A stretch of DNA of 64,000 nucleotides from Archegozetes longisetosus (Eukaryota > Arthropoda > Arachnida > Sarcoptiformes > Trhypochthoniidae): positions 12,822,220 to 12,886,219 of the forward strand of contig JAEMBT020000001.1 of the NCBI GenBank assembly GCA_018873245.2, given 5' to 3'. The stretch's first letter is position 1; each line of letters starts with the position of its first letter. The notes beneath the pieces were generated by a model that saw only the letters and a program-made list of their open reading frames with translations, searched no databases and was not told the DNA's origin. The translations under genes and the position numbers were made by a program. Positions 1-11,424 of the stretch are shown here, in pieces.

Positions 1-71
1 CTTTTAATACATTTTTGAAAATTTTTGAGAACCAGTGATTGAGCTGGATGTAACCCTTGGACTGCTATTAG

Positions 72-319
72 CAGGGAACGGAAAATCGGTAACAAATTTT
101 GTACCTTTTAGAGCAATTACAACATTATTGTTGTAAAAAGCAATTGAAATTCAAATGCATTTACATATTTCTGCTATTCGATCAAATTTGAAAAGTACCA
201 AAAGTGAGAGCTAATTTCACTCACCTCTAAATGGGACGTTTTGATGCCTTAACACATAGTTAATAGGGATGTAACTACTTATAAAAGGACAAACATGTTC
301 CCGATTTTTCCGTTCCCTG
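72..319. mobile_element. hAT-type MITE with 8-base target duplication
   Basis: The ends are inverted copies, CAGGGAACGGAAAA on the left and its complement on the right. The direct repeat GCTATTAG flanks both sides (64-71 and 320-327). An exact 8-base duplication is the mark of hAT insertion. There is no coding sequence, so this is a non-autonomous copy. The intact duplication suggests a fairly recent insertion. Confidence 0.85.
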
Positions 320-553
320 GCTATTAGCCTACCATTGGTATAAGTCTACATATACACCTTATTGCATAGAAACCTGGAAAAATTTTTCATTCATAACTTC
401 TAATATTTTGATCATATTTAATTATTTTTTGCTTACAAGTTAATTAAATACTAAATTTTGATAACATTTTTTTCATAATTTAATTGTGTGATCACAAGAA
501 TTAATAAACTTTTGAAATTGCTTATGCATACTTTCTACAATATAAGCTATATG

Positions 554-1272
554 CAGGGCTATCATCTTAACTTTGCACGAAAAACTTCTAATGACTCTAC
601 AGTTAAATGAGATAAAATCTTGAAATTTGAACAATTACAGTTTATCGACAAACAAATTTAAATTACAATAAATGCTGAAAATGCCCATCGGTCTCGGAAA
701 TACAGAGACAAACGCGATGAATTATATTTTCAGAGACATTTCGCAGTGTTTCAAAGCTAATGTCTTGAATTTCATTTTTAATGTTTAATTTCAATTCATC
801 GAAATTTTGTGGTTTTGAGAGAAATACTTGATCTTTTAAATGTTCCCATAAAAATATTCGGAACTTGTCGAATCTGGTGAACGCGGCGGCCAATCAATCT
901 CTGTTGGAAGCTGTCGGTTACTCTTTGAAGTTATCCGATTGGCGAGATAAGAGAGAGAGTCCCGGTTATTTTATTATAAGAACATTTAAAGGATCGAGTA
1001 TATCTCCCAAATCCACAAAACCTCGATGAATTGAAATTAAACATTAAAAACGAAATTCAAGGCATTAGCTCTGAATATTGTGAAATTTTTCTGAAAATAC
1101 GGTTCATCGCGTTCGTCTCTGTATTTTCGAGACCGACGGGCATTTTCGACATTTGTTGTAATTTAATTTTATTTGTCGATAAATAAACTATAATTGTGTC
1201 AAATTTCAAGATTTTATCTCATTTAACTATAAAGTTATTAGAAGTTTCTCGTACGCAAAGATGATAGCCCTG
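554..1272. mobile_element. Fold-back mariner-type element
   Basis: The ends CAGGGCTATC and GATAGCCCTG are flanked by TA-rich sequence. About 260 to 340 bases at each end are inverted copies of each other. Both arms carry the 3' part of a mariner-type transposase pointing outward: left arm on the minus strand (663-893), right arm on the plus strand (about 1010-1140). The element is therefore two 3' ends joined head to head with the 5' half lost. It cannot encode its own transposase. Confidence 0.8.
663..893 (-). pseudogene. Mariner-family transposase C-terminal fragment
   Basis: The 76-residue frame contains FLWEHLKDQVFLSKPQ followed by FDELKLNIKNEIQ and ends near DGHFQHLL. This is the usual C-terminal layout of mariner-family transposases (FLWG-LKD...DEL...I, then GGH-EHLL). 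The upstream SPD motif is recognisable in a neighbouring frame, so the frame is broken. It lies inside the fold-back element 554-1272, and the opposite arm carries a second, more decayed copy. Confidence 0.75.
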
Positions 1273-1804
1273 TATAAGTAGCCGAACTTGTCTAATTTCC
1301 TAATTTTTAAATGTTTTATCATTTTCAATTTATTTTTTATTACTTTTCATGAATTTTTGATCTGAATCAAGCCTGAAAATATAATGAGCCAATCGATGAT
1401 CACATTCGAAAATTACACGCGCTCCTCTTTAAGCCTCCTTTGCGTCATCTGATCAAATTTTTATCTGATATCATAAATAGTTAAAAGAGTATATTTTGCC
1501 TTCGAAGAAACATTCTGTGAATTTTCGTACCTAATTTCTTTGAATAAAAGACTTGTAAATAGCAGAGTATTCAATAGTTATTGCGTTCGCAGTTAATGCA
1601 CTATAACCTCACATATAATTGTCGTACAAAAATTTCTAAATGTCAAATGAAAGTATGCGAAATTTCCTTTAAATCAATGTATCTCATGCTAGATTCGGAC
1701 TTTAATAACAAAAGTAATTTGATCTAAACTTTCAAAAACTTTTCCAGATTTCTATGGAATAAGGTATATATAAGTATTTAATTAAGGGATTGGTATTCAC
1801 ATTT

Positions 1805-2750
1805 CTATGTCTTCTTCACTAGTATTCTCGTTTGATAGAATTTTTCAGCAGTTTGTTGAAGTACTTCTAACTCGACCAACTGCTGATCCTCTGTCTGAGG
1901 TGTTTGCAATCTTTCTAATCTTCTCATGAAATCAATTTCAAGAAGTTTTCGTTTAAGGACAGATAGCTGTATCCAGACAAGATACAAAGTTGATAATAAC
2001 ATGTAGATAAATATTAAGACGAAAGAATTGATATTATATTCTGTAAACTCAATCATTAAACAAATAACGCTGCCATTGAATGAAATAGCGTTGAGAATAA
2101 TGAAATACTGAATAAAAAACACATCATTTTTCAGATTCCTTCTAAATTCCTTGAAATTTGAAACAGCTCTTTGAATCTTAATTAAAATATTAGGTGAAGG
2201 TCTTGAAATTTGACCACCTAATTTCTTACTGAATGATTTAATGATAGCTGAATATTGAGCGTTCAGCTCGTAATATATCGATTGAATCGAAATCATCCAA
2301 CCGTTCAAATATAGCTGTTGACCAAACGTATAGGGTTTCAGAGAAATCGCAGGAGAAGCTCCTTTAAAAACTTTATCAATATTAGGATCAATTAATGTCA
2401 GCAAAAATGTGAGAAAAGTCGTTATTATTACAAATAACATTGTAATAATCGAGAAATAGGTATCCTTCTTATTGTTCACGAAACTTTGTGAACGAAAACT
2501 TTCATTTCATTATATAGTTTGAAAATTTCTTTAGATTTTTTCTGATCTTAATATAAGAGACAAAATTAGTAATGATTAAAATTGAAACGAAAATTTTAAA
2601 AACGAGCTTAAATTTAGTGAAAGGTAAGTAGAATATCAGAATAGTATTCAGAGAAAATATGATTAATGTTAAACTAGTAAAAAGATATCCTATAATTTTT
2701 CTACTACAATTCAGGCCAAATATGATGAAGAGATAGTCAAACATTTTCAC
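1805..2750 (-). pseudogene. Gustatory-receptor-like multi-pass membrane protein, frame-broken
   Basis: Two frames on the minus strand abut. The 5' frame (2750-2502, 82 residues) begins at ATG and holds two hydrophobic helices (about residues 20-42 and 48-65). The 3' frame (2479-1805, 224 residues) holds about three more: FSIITMLFVIITTFLTFLL, then a helix after NDVFFIQYFIILNA, then FVLIFIYMLLSTLYLVWI. The 3' frame is open upstream to about 2508, in a +1 shift from the 5' frame near AATGAAATGAAAG, with no evident splice sites between them. The size and helix spacing resemble arthropod gustatory receptors, but no diagnostic motif such as TYxxxxxQF is visible, so the family is inferred. It could be a pseudogene, a sequencing slip, or a gene whose second frame starts alone. 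The C-terminus ends in a charged, glutamine-rich coiled segment. Confidence 0.45.
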
Positions 2751-4683
2751 TCTGTTATTATGACGTCTGTTTTAATTTTCTGATTAAACGAACTGGTCCT
2801 TTAATTAAAAGATAATTCTTTAGCAACTTTAATTAACTTTGTTTGAATCTGTACTTACCTCCGAGTTTATCAAATAGAAAGTTATGATCGAACTTCAAAC
2901 TTGGTTCTGATTCCTGAAAAATACTTCTAGATATTTTGCTAATTTTGAGAATTTTCTTGTTCTGCTAATAACGAAAATATTCTTATTTTATCTTGAAATT
3001 GATAAACACTACGAAATTACACAATATTTCATTGATTCCAATATGTGAGGCAGTTATTATTACTGTTCTTCTCTTAACTTATACAAAGAAACAGTATTAG
3101 AGCGAGAAAATCTTATGTAAAATTCATAGCAAATTAGAGACTTATTTTAGACGAACAAATATCTCAATCACTTTAAAATGAAACATGTCTATAGAATATT
3201 TATAGTGCTTTAACTTAGATCTGAGCATGTACCATGCCTGTAAAGGTCCCACATTATCTTATTCTTCTTAACTATGTTGTAGGATCGATTTGAGCATTAA
3301 CAAGAGTGGATTTGCTGATTAATCTTTTTATAACATATTGTGAAGACGAAGTTCAAAATTTTACAAAGAGATTTTTAGAGATTTAAAATAGAGTTACAAA
3401 TAGAAGTTTCGCGAGAGTATACAAATCAAAGAGTTACTTTTTGACAAGTGGTTCTATGCACTTGAAATTGAATGCCCTCTCCCTTTTAGTTTACGCTCCT
3501 TTTATATAAAATTGGTCTAAATTCGAGAAATTTCTATTGTCCCACATTTATGCATTGTGGGTCATCCCTTTTGAGTTAGTGGTCATTATTTAGGTCAGTT
3601 TTAGTAAACAACTGCGAGTAGGGTCACTCTGACACAGATAGAGCGCTAATAAGATCAAATGTTAGTGACCCTTAATGCTATTAAAAGAAAATTATGATAG
3701 AAAACAAGATAAGTAAAATAAGCATTACAATATTCTCAATTCATGATATTCCAATTAAGAATGATACCAAAACGATTTGATGCAATAATCAGATAACTAA
3801 TTTTATAATTGATTTTTTCAACTTCATCTATTCAAAAAATTGTAGCTTATCATTGCTTAAAATTTTGACATGATATGCTTCTATTAAGACAATCGATTTA
3901 GCTGAAAGTAAAACAATTTTATATTCTTTTATAATATATATATATATATATTTAAGCTCAAAAACATCAAAGATGTTTCACCGAGAATTCTATAAAACGA
4001 ATTATATGAATATTGAAGCAAAATATTCAATAATTACAATAAATTATGATTTTTGACTAATCAATGAGAAAGTTAGCTTCTGGCCACATAAGCTCACATC
4101 ATTCTTATATTATTTTGCCGTCCGTTCGCATCATATTTTAGAACAAGTTTAATAACGCCCTCATCTTAACTGAGAATCAAAAGAATCTTTGTTAGCTAAA
4201 GCTACCGTTAACTTAAAGCTTGTGCTTTTACTTAGTACATATATTTGTTACATGTATGGGTTCACATAATGTTCTAGTAGAGTTTGATATCAAAAATCAC
4301 GTTTTTATCAAAATTGATTCAATGTCAGGTTTAACAATTTTCAGAGCTGTGTCAAATTTTAATACAATTGCTTATTGATTGTTTGAACTTTGATTTTAAA
4401 TAAATAAATATTGGTTATATGTTTGAATCGATTGTTATATTAGCTTTTACAAAAAAATTTATATGGTTTCTACTCAGAAACTTGATAAAGCCTACATAGG
4501 ATACCGACTTGAAGAGTATGTAGAATAGTATATATCTCTAGCATTTAATAATACTTATTTTAAAATGACATGAGGATCTAAAAGCAATGCTAAATAATGC
4601 TATTTAATTATTTTTATACTTTCTCTTTAGTTGCATTAACCAAGTAATTTTTCAATTTCCAGTTATAATACTTTTATTTAAGT
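2751..4683. other. Intergenic AT-rich stretch
   Basis: I see no supported coding exon. A plain (TA)n tract lies at 3931-3951. Near 3550-3670 the words GGGTCAT and GTGACCC occur in inverted order, but I could not establish an element. Confidence 0.5.
3931..3951. repeat. TA microsatellite
   Basis: About 20 bases of alternating TA, without other structure. Confidence 0.9.
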
Positions 4684-5041
4684 TTTGATACCTCACTTGA
4701 TTATCTCAAGTTCTCGAGACATTAAACTTTGTTTCTATAACTCAGCATGTCGGCATACAATTACCAAGAAGCTAACCGCCTAAAGGTGCCACCCGGACCT
4801 AAACTCCTCGAAAATGGATAAACCTGAGTTTACCAAGTTATAACCCAAACCAAATTTGATTTGAATTAAGGTATAATAGGTTATGCTGTCTCGCGACCTA
4901 ATCTATTCTCCCCTAGTCTATATCAGACTTGTTTGGGTTACGACTCGAGGAATCCAGCTTTATCCATTACTAAGTATTAAACTAAACAAAGATGAATTTC
5001 TCAAGAACTACTTGTGATAATTGATCAAGTAAGGTATCAAA
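4684..5041. mobile_element. Fold-back MITE
   Basis: The left end TTTGATACCTCACTTGAT mirrors the right end ATCAAGTAAGGTATCAAA. A second pair of inverted blocks lies further in: AATGGATAAA near 4812 pairs with TTTATCCATT near 4962, each followed inward by an inverted AACCCAAAC block. The arms thus run almost to the centre. It has no coding capacity, and its target duplication could not be resolved. Confidence 0.65.
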
Positions 5042-5096
5042 ATGTTCAGTTTGTGAGTTCAAATAATATATTACTTGACGGAACAAGAGTTCCAGT

Positions 5097-5240
5097 TGAG
5101 AGTTGGCCAGAAGTAGTCAGGTTCTGGTCGGAAGTGGTCAAGTGTAGTATCAAATGTTAGTTCCGACAAACTGAATCTAATAATTATCACACTTGGGGGT
5201 AGGGAGTTGAAATCCCCCTTAGATCCATTAGCCTAGATTG
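5097..5240 (+). repeat. Interspersed repeat, copy 1
   Basis: A diverged direct copy lies at 59029-59180. Shared words in the same order are TGGTCAAGTGTAGTATCAAA, then ACTGAATC, then TATCACACTTGGGGGT, then a segment ending in CCATTAGCC. The block is richer in G and C than its surroundings. Its class is unknown. Confidence 0.65.
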
Positions 5241-6712
5241 ACCCTGATTCAGATGACACTCGACTAGATTTAAGACAAATCGTTAAAAATGTAAAATATA
5301 AAACAAATTAATGGCATTATACTAAAAAGGAATTTAAACAAAATTAACGTGACCTAACCTTACTAAAACCAACCTGAACTAAAATCACCCAAAATAAAAT
5401 AACCTGATATAACTAAAAACACTTAAATCCAATCTCTGCCATTATTTGTAAATATATAACGATCGCTTTTACTTAGTACGATGAATATGGCAATATTGAG
5501 CCGTCAAGTCGAATCGAATGATATCAAGTTTGTACGTCTACGTCTACAAATAACCGAAACCCGTTACTAGACCTTGTATGACCTTCAGACTGAAATCAAC
5601 TTTCATATCTCGACGAGACAAGTTCAATGATATATACATGTATATCACCATTGTTGTGCAATACCTTCTATACCGTTCCCAAAATCAAAAGATTCAACCT
5701 AAGGATCTGATGGAGAATTTGGACCATTTGCGAAAGTATTGATATTCAATATTCTTATATTCAATGTACAGACAGACAAAAAAGTATATGTTATCACTGC
5801 ATCACTGTTTGCTCGCTGGCACCGCACGGGAGAAAACGAGAAAAGCTACATGACTAAATATTCATTTAGAAATTTTTGGAACTATAAATAACTTTATACA
5901 TAATTATATGGGGTGGGTACATGGTAGTGGAAGTGGTTTATGTGGAGTGAGGGTGGTGCTTAGATGACGCCCCGCCACTCGAGGGTTGATTCCTGACTAG
6001 AGAAAGTGGACGGAGCATTAAGAAGGGGTGGGGGTGAACTTCTTTAATCGAGTACTACCTAAAGGAATCCTTATCTGGTTATTATAGTCATTGCGCCAAC
6101 TTACTCGTCATTGATCGAAATAAGGACTATTCAACTCTTCTATGAAAAACAAATATTAAATAAAAACTTCAATCGCCGATTTTACTATGCTCCAGGTCTT
6201 GAAACAGTCTAAATCTTTTCCAAAATTATTCTTTTATATTTATTGATTTTTGAGCGAAATCCCAAAAAGAAACTAAATGAGGCAGGAGTTAAATGATCAT
6301 TTTAATTTAGGCTTTGTTTCATAGAAATAATTTTTAAAAATGAGAACATTTTTTCGAAACCGAAAGTAAGATCTAACATTTTTCATCGAAGTATATCAAT
6401 ATATTTGCCATCGTACTACAAGATCAAAAGTTCTATCCACTCACAATGGCTTAACGTGAGTTCTCATTTGAAACTATTTATAAACCTATTTGCAATAGAG
6501 CTAACTTACAAGTTATATTAATATTGTGATTTTTTATGTATAAACATTTAGTTGAGGTTCTTCAGCGAACGTATGCGTGCGATTGTGTTGCTAAAAATAA
6601 CAAATAATTTAGTTATATAAAAAATACTTTATTAAATAAACGTGTTTTCACAATGAGTGCATTTCAGGAAGTTTCTCTAAGGCTTTTAATGCCTACGTTA
6701 TACACTTAATTA
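5241..6712. other. Intergenic, with a G-rich patch
   Basis: No supported exon. Around 5910-6040 the plus strand is unusually G- and purine-rich (runs such as GGGGTGGG and GGGGTGGGGGTG), unlike the AT-rich background. I cannot assign it to a known element. Confidence 0.4.
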
Positions 6713-7256
6713 CACGGCCAACTAGGACGCTTTAAAGCTTGATAGCTCTTGAACGGATAATCGGATTTCAAAATGGTTTTCACTAAATTGTAACTGGATA
6801 ATGTTGAAATTGTTTGATATACTATTCGTTAAAATATTCACAAGGGTTGCAAAGTTATAGCAATTCTAGTAAAATCTTAATTTTACATTAGAAGAAATGG
6901 TATATGTGTATGGCATAGACTAATTGAAAGTAGTTTTTGGATATTTTCTGTTTGTTTATGTTTGGAAAACAATCGGTTAACAATTGATTGTATACTAAAT
7001 TTGTTTTGAAATAGTGTGTATGGCGGAGGCCATACACACTATTAATTTTTAATAAAATTAAGTCTCAAAATTACAATAATATTAATGTTTGATTTTTAAA
7101 TTTTTGTTTCATTATTTTATAACCCTGGTGAATATTTTAACGAATGGTATATCAAACATTTCCTATATTATCCAGCCACAATTCAGTGAAAACCATTTGA
7201 AAATTGGATTATCCGTTCAAGTGCTATTAAGATTTAAACCGTCCTAGTTGGCCGTG
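6713..7256. mobile_element. Fold-back MITE with TA duplication and central hairpin
   Basis: The ends CACGGCCAACTAGGAC and GTCCTAGTTGGCCGTG are flanked by TA (6711-6712, 7257-7258). Inverted arms extend about 150 bases. Near the centre a second perfect inverted repeat, AATAGTGTGTATGG with its complement, is separated by only six bases (7011-7046). There is no coding sequence. TA duplications indicate a Tc1/mariner-type mobiliser. Confidence 0.8.
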
Positions 7257-7789
7257 TAATCGAGTGTATATTGTAATTTCATTAGAGTCCAACCTGAACT
7301 CTAGGGAAGTTTGTATATTTGTTAGTGCACAAGTGTCAGAACTACTAATGAGTAAAACAATGTGTAGATCGGACATAAATAACGTTCGTTCGTCTCAATA
7401 TTAAAATCCAATATCGACGTCATTCAATGTCTACTATCGTTTTGAGTAATAATGAAGATAAACGACGTGTATAGTCTTTATGTTTAAAATCCATAACGTT
7501 GTTAACCCTTCGGTGGAAGGGTTTGGGATCCTCCACTATTAGTAATCGTGGCTGAAAAATTTTGGGCGAGTCTAAAGTCACACTAAGGGTTGTTAGGAAT
7601 CTGTATATGGTTCGACTGATGATATCTTAAATAAGTGAAGGCAAATATGTAAACACTTTTGACCTCACGGTTCGATGGCAAATCGGAACTTTGCAACTAT
7701 ACTGTCATCTTTCATTCAAATAGCATTACAGTTACAACAGTATAGTTCCAAAGCGATGAAATATAGAGATACATCAATTGAAGTTTCAT

Positions 7790-8171
7790 TTAAATGACTG
7801 AATAACTCGTTTAAAACACTTATTATCACATATTTAGTTGATTTTTAAAGAGTAGTATTCAAAATTTCAAAAGCATACAACTCTTGAAGCGCTCAGCCGA
7901 TATGCTTAAGACTTATATTTCTGGAAACTGTGTGCAAAAGCCTTTGAAATGGTGTGTATCACCAATGTCCATCGGTGGACCTATTGGAACAGATAATGAT
8001 ATGTATATCATTTGAAAGGTTTTTGCATCCAGATTCCAGAAATCTGAGTCTTAAGCATATCGGCTGAGCGCCTAAAGAGTTGTAAGCTTTTGAAATTGTA
8101 AAAACTACTCTTTAAAAATCAATCATCTATATAATGACGAGTGTTTAGAACTCATTATACAGCCATCTATT
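7790..8171. mobile_element. Fold-back MITE with about 190-base arms
   Basis: The arms are inverted copies along nearly the whole length. They include GCGCTCAGCCGATATGCTTAAG on the left and its complement on the right, and TTGATTTTTAAAGAGTAGT with its complement. The outermost bases and target duplication are uncertain by a few positions. A separate small inverted pair, AACTATACTGT and ACAGTATAGTT, lies just outside at about 7698-7748. No coding sequence. Confidence 0.7.
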
Positions 8172-9080
8172 CAAAATTTCGACTTATAAGCTAATCAGCC
8201 ACGAGTCGTACCGTTAGAGACTTGCGCGAGAAACGCATCGACAAGAGTTGCCTTGTAGTTTAGCTGAATTTTCAGCCACTATTCTAGCCTTTTGTATAAG
8301 CTGTGAATATTGAAAGCTTGTGTTATGTTCGATAGAGGAATAGTGAAATGGTAAAACCCCTGAATCGTAAGTTTTGCTGCAGCACACTATGATTGTAAAG
8401 CAAACCCCTCGCCAGAACTAGACTTGAAAAGCACTGAAATATTCTACAAAAATACTGGCGTGTTTGGGACTCCTGGCTGAAAAAATTCAGTCGTAGTTAG
8501 TTTAAAATTAATTAAATGAATTTTATAAAATTAAGGTCAGTTTCGGGAGATGGGGTGAAGGCTATAACTCGAGAACCAATCGATGTTTAAATTAATTTAA
8601 TATATCAATGGACTCTGCTTCATGTGGCAAATACTCCAACCTTTATCACTCCCATGACATTTGATCTCGATAAGCACAAAAACAAAAATGATCCAAAACT
8701 TCCACATTGAGCGATTTTCAAAATTCGACTGTCGTTCGATTCAGCATCACTTACTGCTTTAATATGATTATGGGGCCTACCCTCTATATGACCTCCGACT
8801 TTTTTAGAAGCTAAAAACTAGTCGAAGTTGTACATTTTATGCATTTTTGCGCGTGATCTTGAATTTTGGCTTTTAATTTGAGACATAATTAAAAATAAAC
8901 CCCAATTAAACAAACAAAAAATAAACAAGAACAAAATAAAACAGAATCAGAAACATTTTCTAAGAAATCTATTGCATGCAAATATTTCTATATGTAAACA
9001 ACTTTTTCTAATGTAAAGTGCAATCAAAACCCTAATCCTAAAACTTACTTGCAATTCCCTATTCCCAAACTGGTGTCCTG
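8172..9080. other. Intergenic, nothing recognised
   Basis: No supported exon, RNA gene or repeat was found here. The stretch 8330-8420 looks faintly tRNA-like (GGTAAAACCCC), but it lacks a T-arm box and cannot be folded as a tRNA by eye. Confidence 0.4.
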
Positions 9081-9175
9081 AGCACAAATCCAGTGAGTCC
9101 ACGTACCGTCCGTCTGAACTCACAAACATTGTGAGTCCACATCTAGTCCGTCTGAGCCCTCATTGGATTTGTGCT
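9081..9175. repeat. Short hairpin element with internal direct repeat
   Basis: AGCACAAATCCA at 9081-9092 is matched by its exact complement at 9164-9175. Between them two diverged direct copies of a roughly 36-base unit start at GTGAGTCCAC (9094 and 9131), each containing GTCCGTCTGA. It abuts the Harbinger element at 9187. Confidence 0.6.
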
Positions 9176-9186
9176 TATGACGCCAG

Positions 9187-10327
9187 CAGTGCGTTTCACA
9201 AAACGATCTGAGCTAAAGATCGGTCTTAACTCCAACATCTAAAGACATTCGCGTTTCACAAACGAATTTTGTCTTAAGATCGGACGGTCGAGTTAAGACA
9301 AATCTTAGGCAAAATCTTAAACTAAAACGCGATCTTAAGTCGATTTTAAGACTGTTTTGCTTAATAAAACAAAATAATCATAATTTATATCTTAAAAATT
9401 GATAAAATTTTAAGATAAGTAAAGACTAGTTTTAAGTAATATTTAAATCGGAAAAAAGCTAATATTTTATGGTTATTGATGAGTGAAAGTAATCAAAACT
9501 TAAAGAACTAAGAATCTAAGTTAAATAAGTTCGGGATTAATAGTATTAACGACAGCGACTTCGGTCTCATTTAGTGTCACATCAGTCGGCGGTCCGCCGC
9601 CGGTGTGACGAGAATGAGAAGCAATGACCGCCGCCTTAGCTTTGGTTTCAGATTTAAATGTTATGTATTTTTTCTTAACTTCATTGACTGCATTGACTCG
9701 ATTTTTAACCTCAATCCAAGCATTTGTATTATCGGTATTTGAGTTATTGTTTGAAAACTATTGTTTTGATAAGTATTTTATACAGTGTTTAAAGTACTGG
9801 ATAAAAACCTTGGACTCAATTATTAACTTTTTTCATTATATGCAACGACCAGTACTTTGATCTCTTCTGTAGTAAAATTAAATGTCCTTTTAGTCGTAGA
9901 TTTTGCTTTGCCGTCCATTAATTGTCAATAAAATTACTTAATTCGCAATTCAGCTAATGGCTAATTATTTACTCTATTTTTTACCATTATTTCAGTTGCT
10001 CATACCTTGTAGTCAATCAAAACATAAATTTTGCAGTTTTAAGCGAAGTTTGTTAAAAACAATTGACTTTTTATTAACTAAACTTATTTATAATTAAATA
10101 AGAATGCAATTTAAAGCTTATTAACGCAAACAAATTACAACATTTGGCGGCCATTTGTCAGAAATGCAATCTTAAATCTGTTTCGATCTTAAGATCGTTT
10201 ACTGAATTTAAAATTTGTCTTAACTTTTTTATGAAACAGAAAAACCATAACTCTAAGAGCGATCCGATCTTTGCGAAAAATCCGATCTTAAAAATTTTAA
10301 GATCCAATTCCTTTCTGAAATGCACTG
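9187..10327. mobile_element. PIF/Harbinger-type element, transposase-less
   Basis: The left end CAGTGCGTTTCACAAA matches the inverted right end CAGTGCATTTCAGAAA. The trinucleotide CAG flanks both sides (9184-9186, 10328-10330), which fits the 3-base CWG duplication of PIF/Harbinger elements. The interior carries only the Myb/SANT-like second gene of that superfamily (9531-9918, minus). I find no trace of the DDE transposase. Subterminal sequence is rich in GATCTTAA and CGATCTTAAG words on both sides. Confidence 0.75.
9531..9918 (-). pseudogene. Harbinger Myb/SANT-like DNA-binding protein, broken
   Basis: The minus strand opens with ATG and reads MDGKAKSTTKRTFNFTTEEI followed by KVLV. This is the start of a Myb/SANT-like domain of the Harbinger second protein (also seen in NAIF1 and Zeste relatives). 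Further on, in another frame, comes NTNAWIEVKNRVNAV, then VKKKYITFKSETKAKAA, then the conserved HTGGGPP segment and a final L-ET-V motif. It stops at TAA, 9531. Stops and a frame shift separate the two halves, so it is a relic. In this superfamily the protein works with the DDE transposase to bind element ends. The element holds no transposase. Confidence 0.7.
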
Positions 10328-10330
10328 CAG

Positions 10331-10860
10331 TTTCCTATTGGACTAAGGCTAACCCCTGTCCAAAATTTGTATAAAAAGCCTCGAATTCTAATAAAATCAG
10401 TCAGTTTTTCCTTTGCACGTAAAAGTGCTGTTTCTTTCAAAATATATTATTTTCTTTTTCAAGTTTTGGTCCCTTTCTAGACTAATTGAGGTAGTGCTTA
10501 TCGTCGAGCGCTTCCAACTAGTCTCCCCCCTCTAAATCTATTGCTCGCATAAACACCCTTTCTTTTTCCACGGGCAGACGCCTAGACAGGTTCGCGAAGG
10601 CACTCAATCGCTGACCAACTCTTGTTCACTGCTCTCGCTCCGGATCAAAGCATTGCTACTGCAAGAGCTCCGGATCAAAGCATTGCTACTGCAAGAGCTC
10701 CGGATCTGTGAGCTGAAGAACGGAGAGTGGCCTTTAGCGTGGCCCCGCGACAGTCCCTTTGTTTTTCGGCGACGGCACAAATTTAAGCTTTTTCAGAATC
10801 TCCTGTGCCTCTAACACATTGAGACAACACTTGGCCATGATATTGTACTTTGACCTTTGA
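10331..10860. other. GC-richer block of unknown class
   Basis: The stretch has a TATAAAAAGCC box (10370), AATAAA (10391) and a GC-rich tail to about 10760. This is a layout seen in LTR 3' parts, but I could not find both ends, so it is not called as an LTR. It includes the 30-base tandem repeat at 10637-10706. No coding exon is supported. Confidence 0.35.
10637..10706 (+). repeat. 30-base tandem repeat, 2.3 copies
   Basis: Units start at 10637, 10667 and 10697 with GCTCCGGATC and continue CAAAGCATTGCTACTGCAAGA. The first two are identical apart from their borders, so the duplication is recent. Confidence 0.9.
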
Positions 10861-11392
10861 TCTATTGAATTGTTACTGTTTTTCTACTACACAAGCGGAA
10901 TATAATTGGATTCGCCTCATCATACTGAGTTCACTGATATCTTATTTGTCTATGTCTTATAACTTTTGACCTTTAACCCATTAACGCTATACCTAGCGTT
11001 CATGCTTCCACCAGAGCTTGATTTTTCTGGTCATGTAATTAGTTAATACAGTTAGAGCCCTAAAAAATGGTCATCGATAATGAATCATATATATTGCATC
11101 ATCAATATTGCATCATTCGTCTTATATCATCCGCATCATCTTTTGTACTGGATCTTTCGGGTGTTCTGCCGAAAAGGGCCATTGAATTTATAGTCGATGT
11201 ATATATTTTCTGAATCAGTAAATAGAGCAGATTTCAGGGGAAAAAATTCATTCCCAGGTATGCCCATTATAAAAAGTTACGCCCACTTCGAATTTTCATT
11301 AATCTTATTTTAAGCTGTAAAAAATGATTTAAGAGTTTTTATTTTAAATTATTCATCTCGTCTATAATTTTATAGCATGATTTGAGTTTCAA

Positions 11393-11412
11393 TTAGGTTA
11401 GGTTAGGTTGGG
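11393..11412 (+). repeat. Interstitial telomere-like tract (TTAGG)3
   Basis: Three perfect TTAGG units are followed by TTGGG. TTAGG is the ancestral arthropod telomere unit. The tract is very short and could be chance or a repaired break. Confidence 0.45.
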
Positions 11413-11424
11413 TTAAGTTAGTTT

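Noticed and set aside
8330-8420. tRNA-like stretch
   Set aside because: No T-arm box (GGTTCGA) and no cloverleaf pairing could be found by eye.
11393-11412. A chromosome end or internal telomere array
   Set aside because: Only three TTAGG units; too short for more than a weak hint about the lineage.
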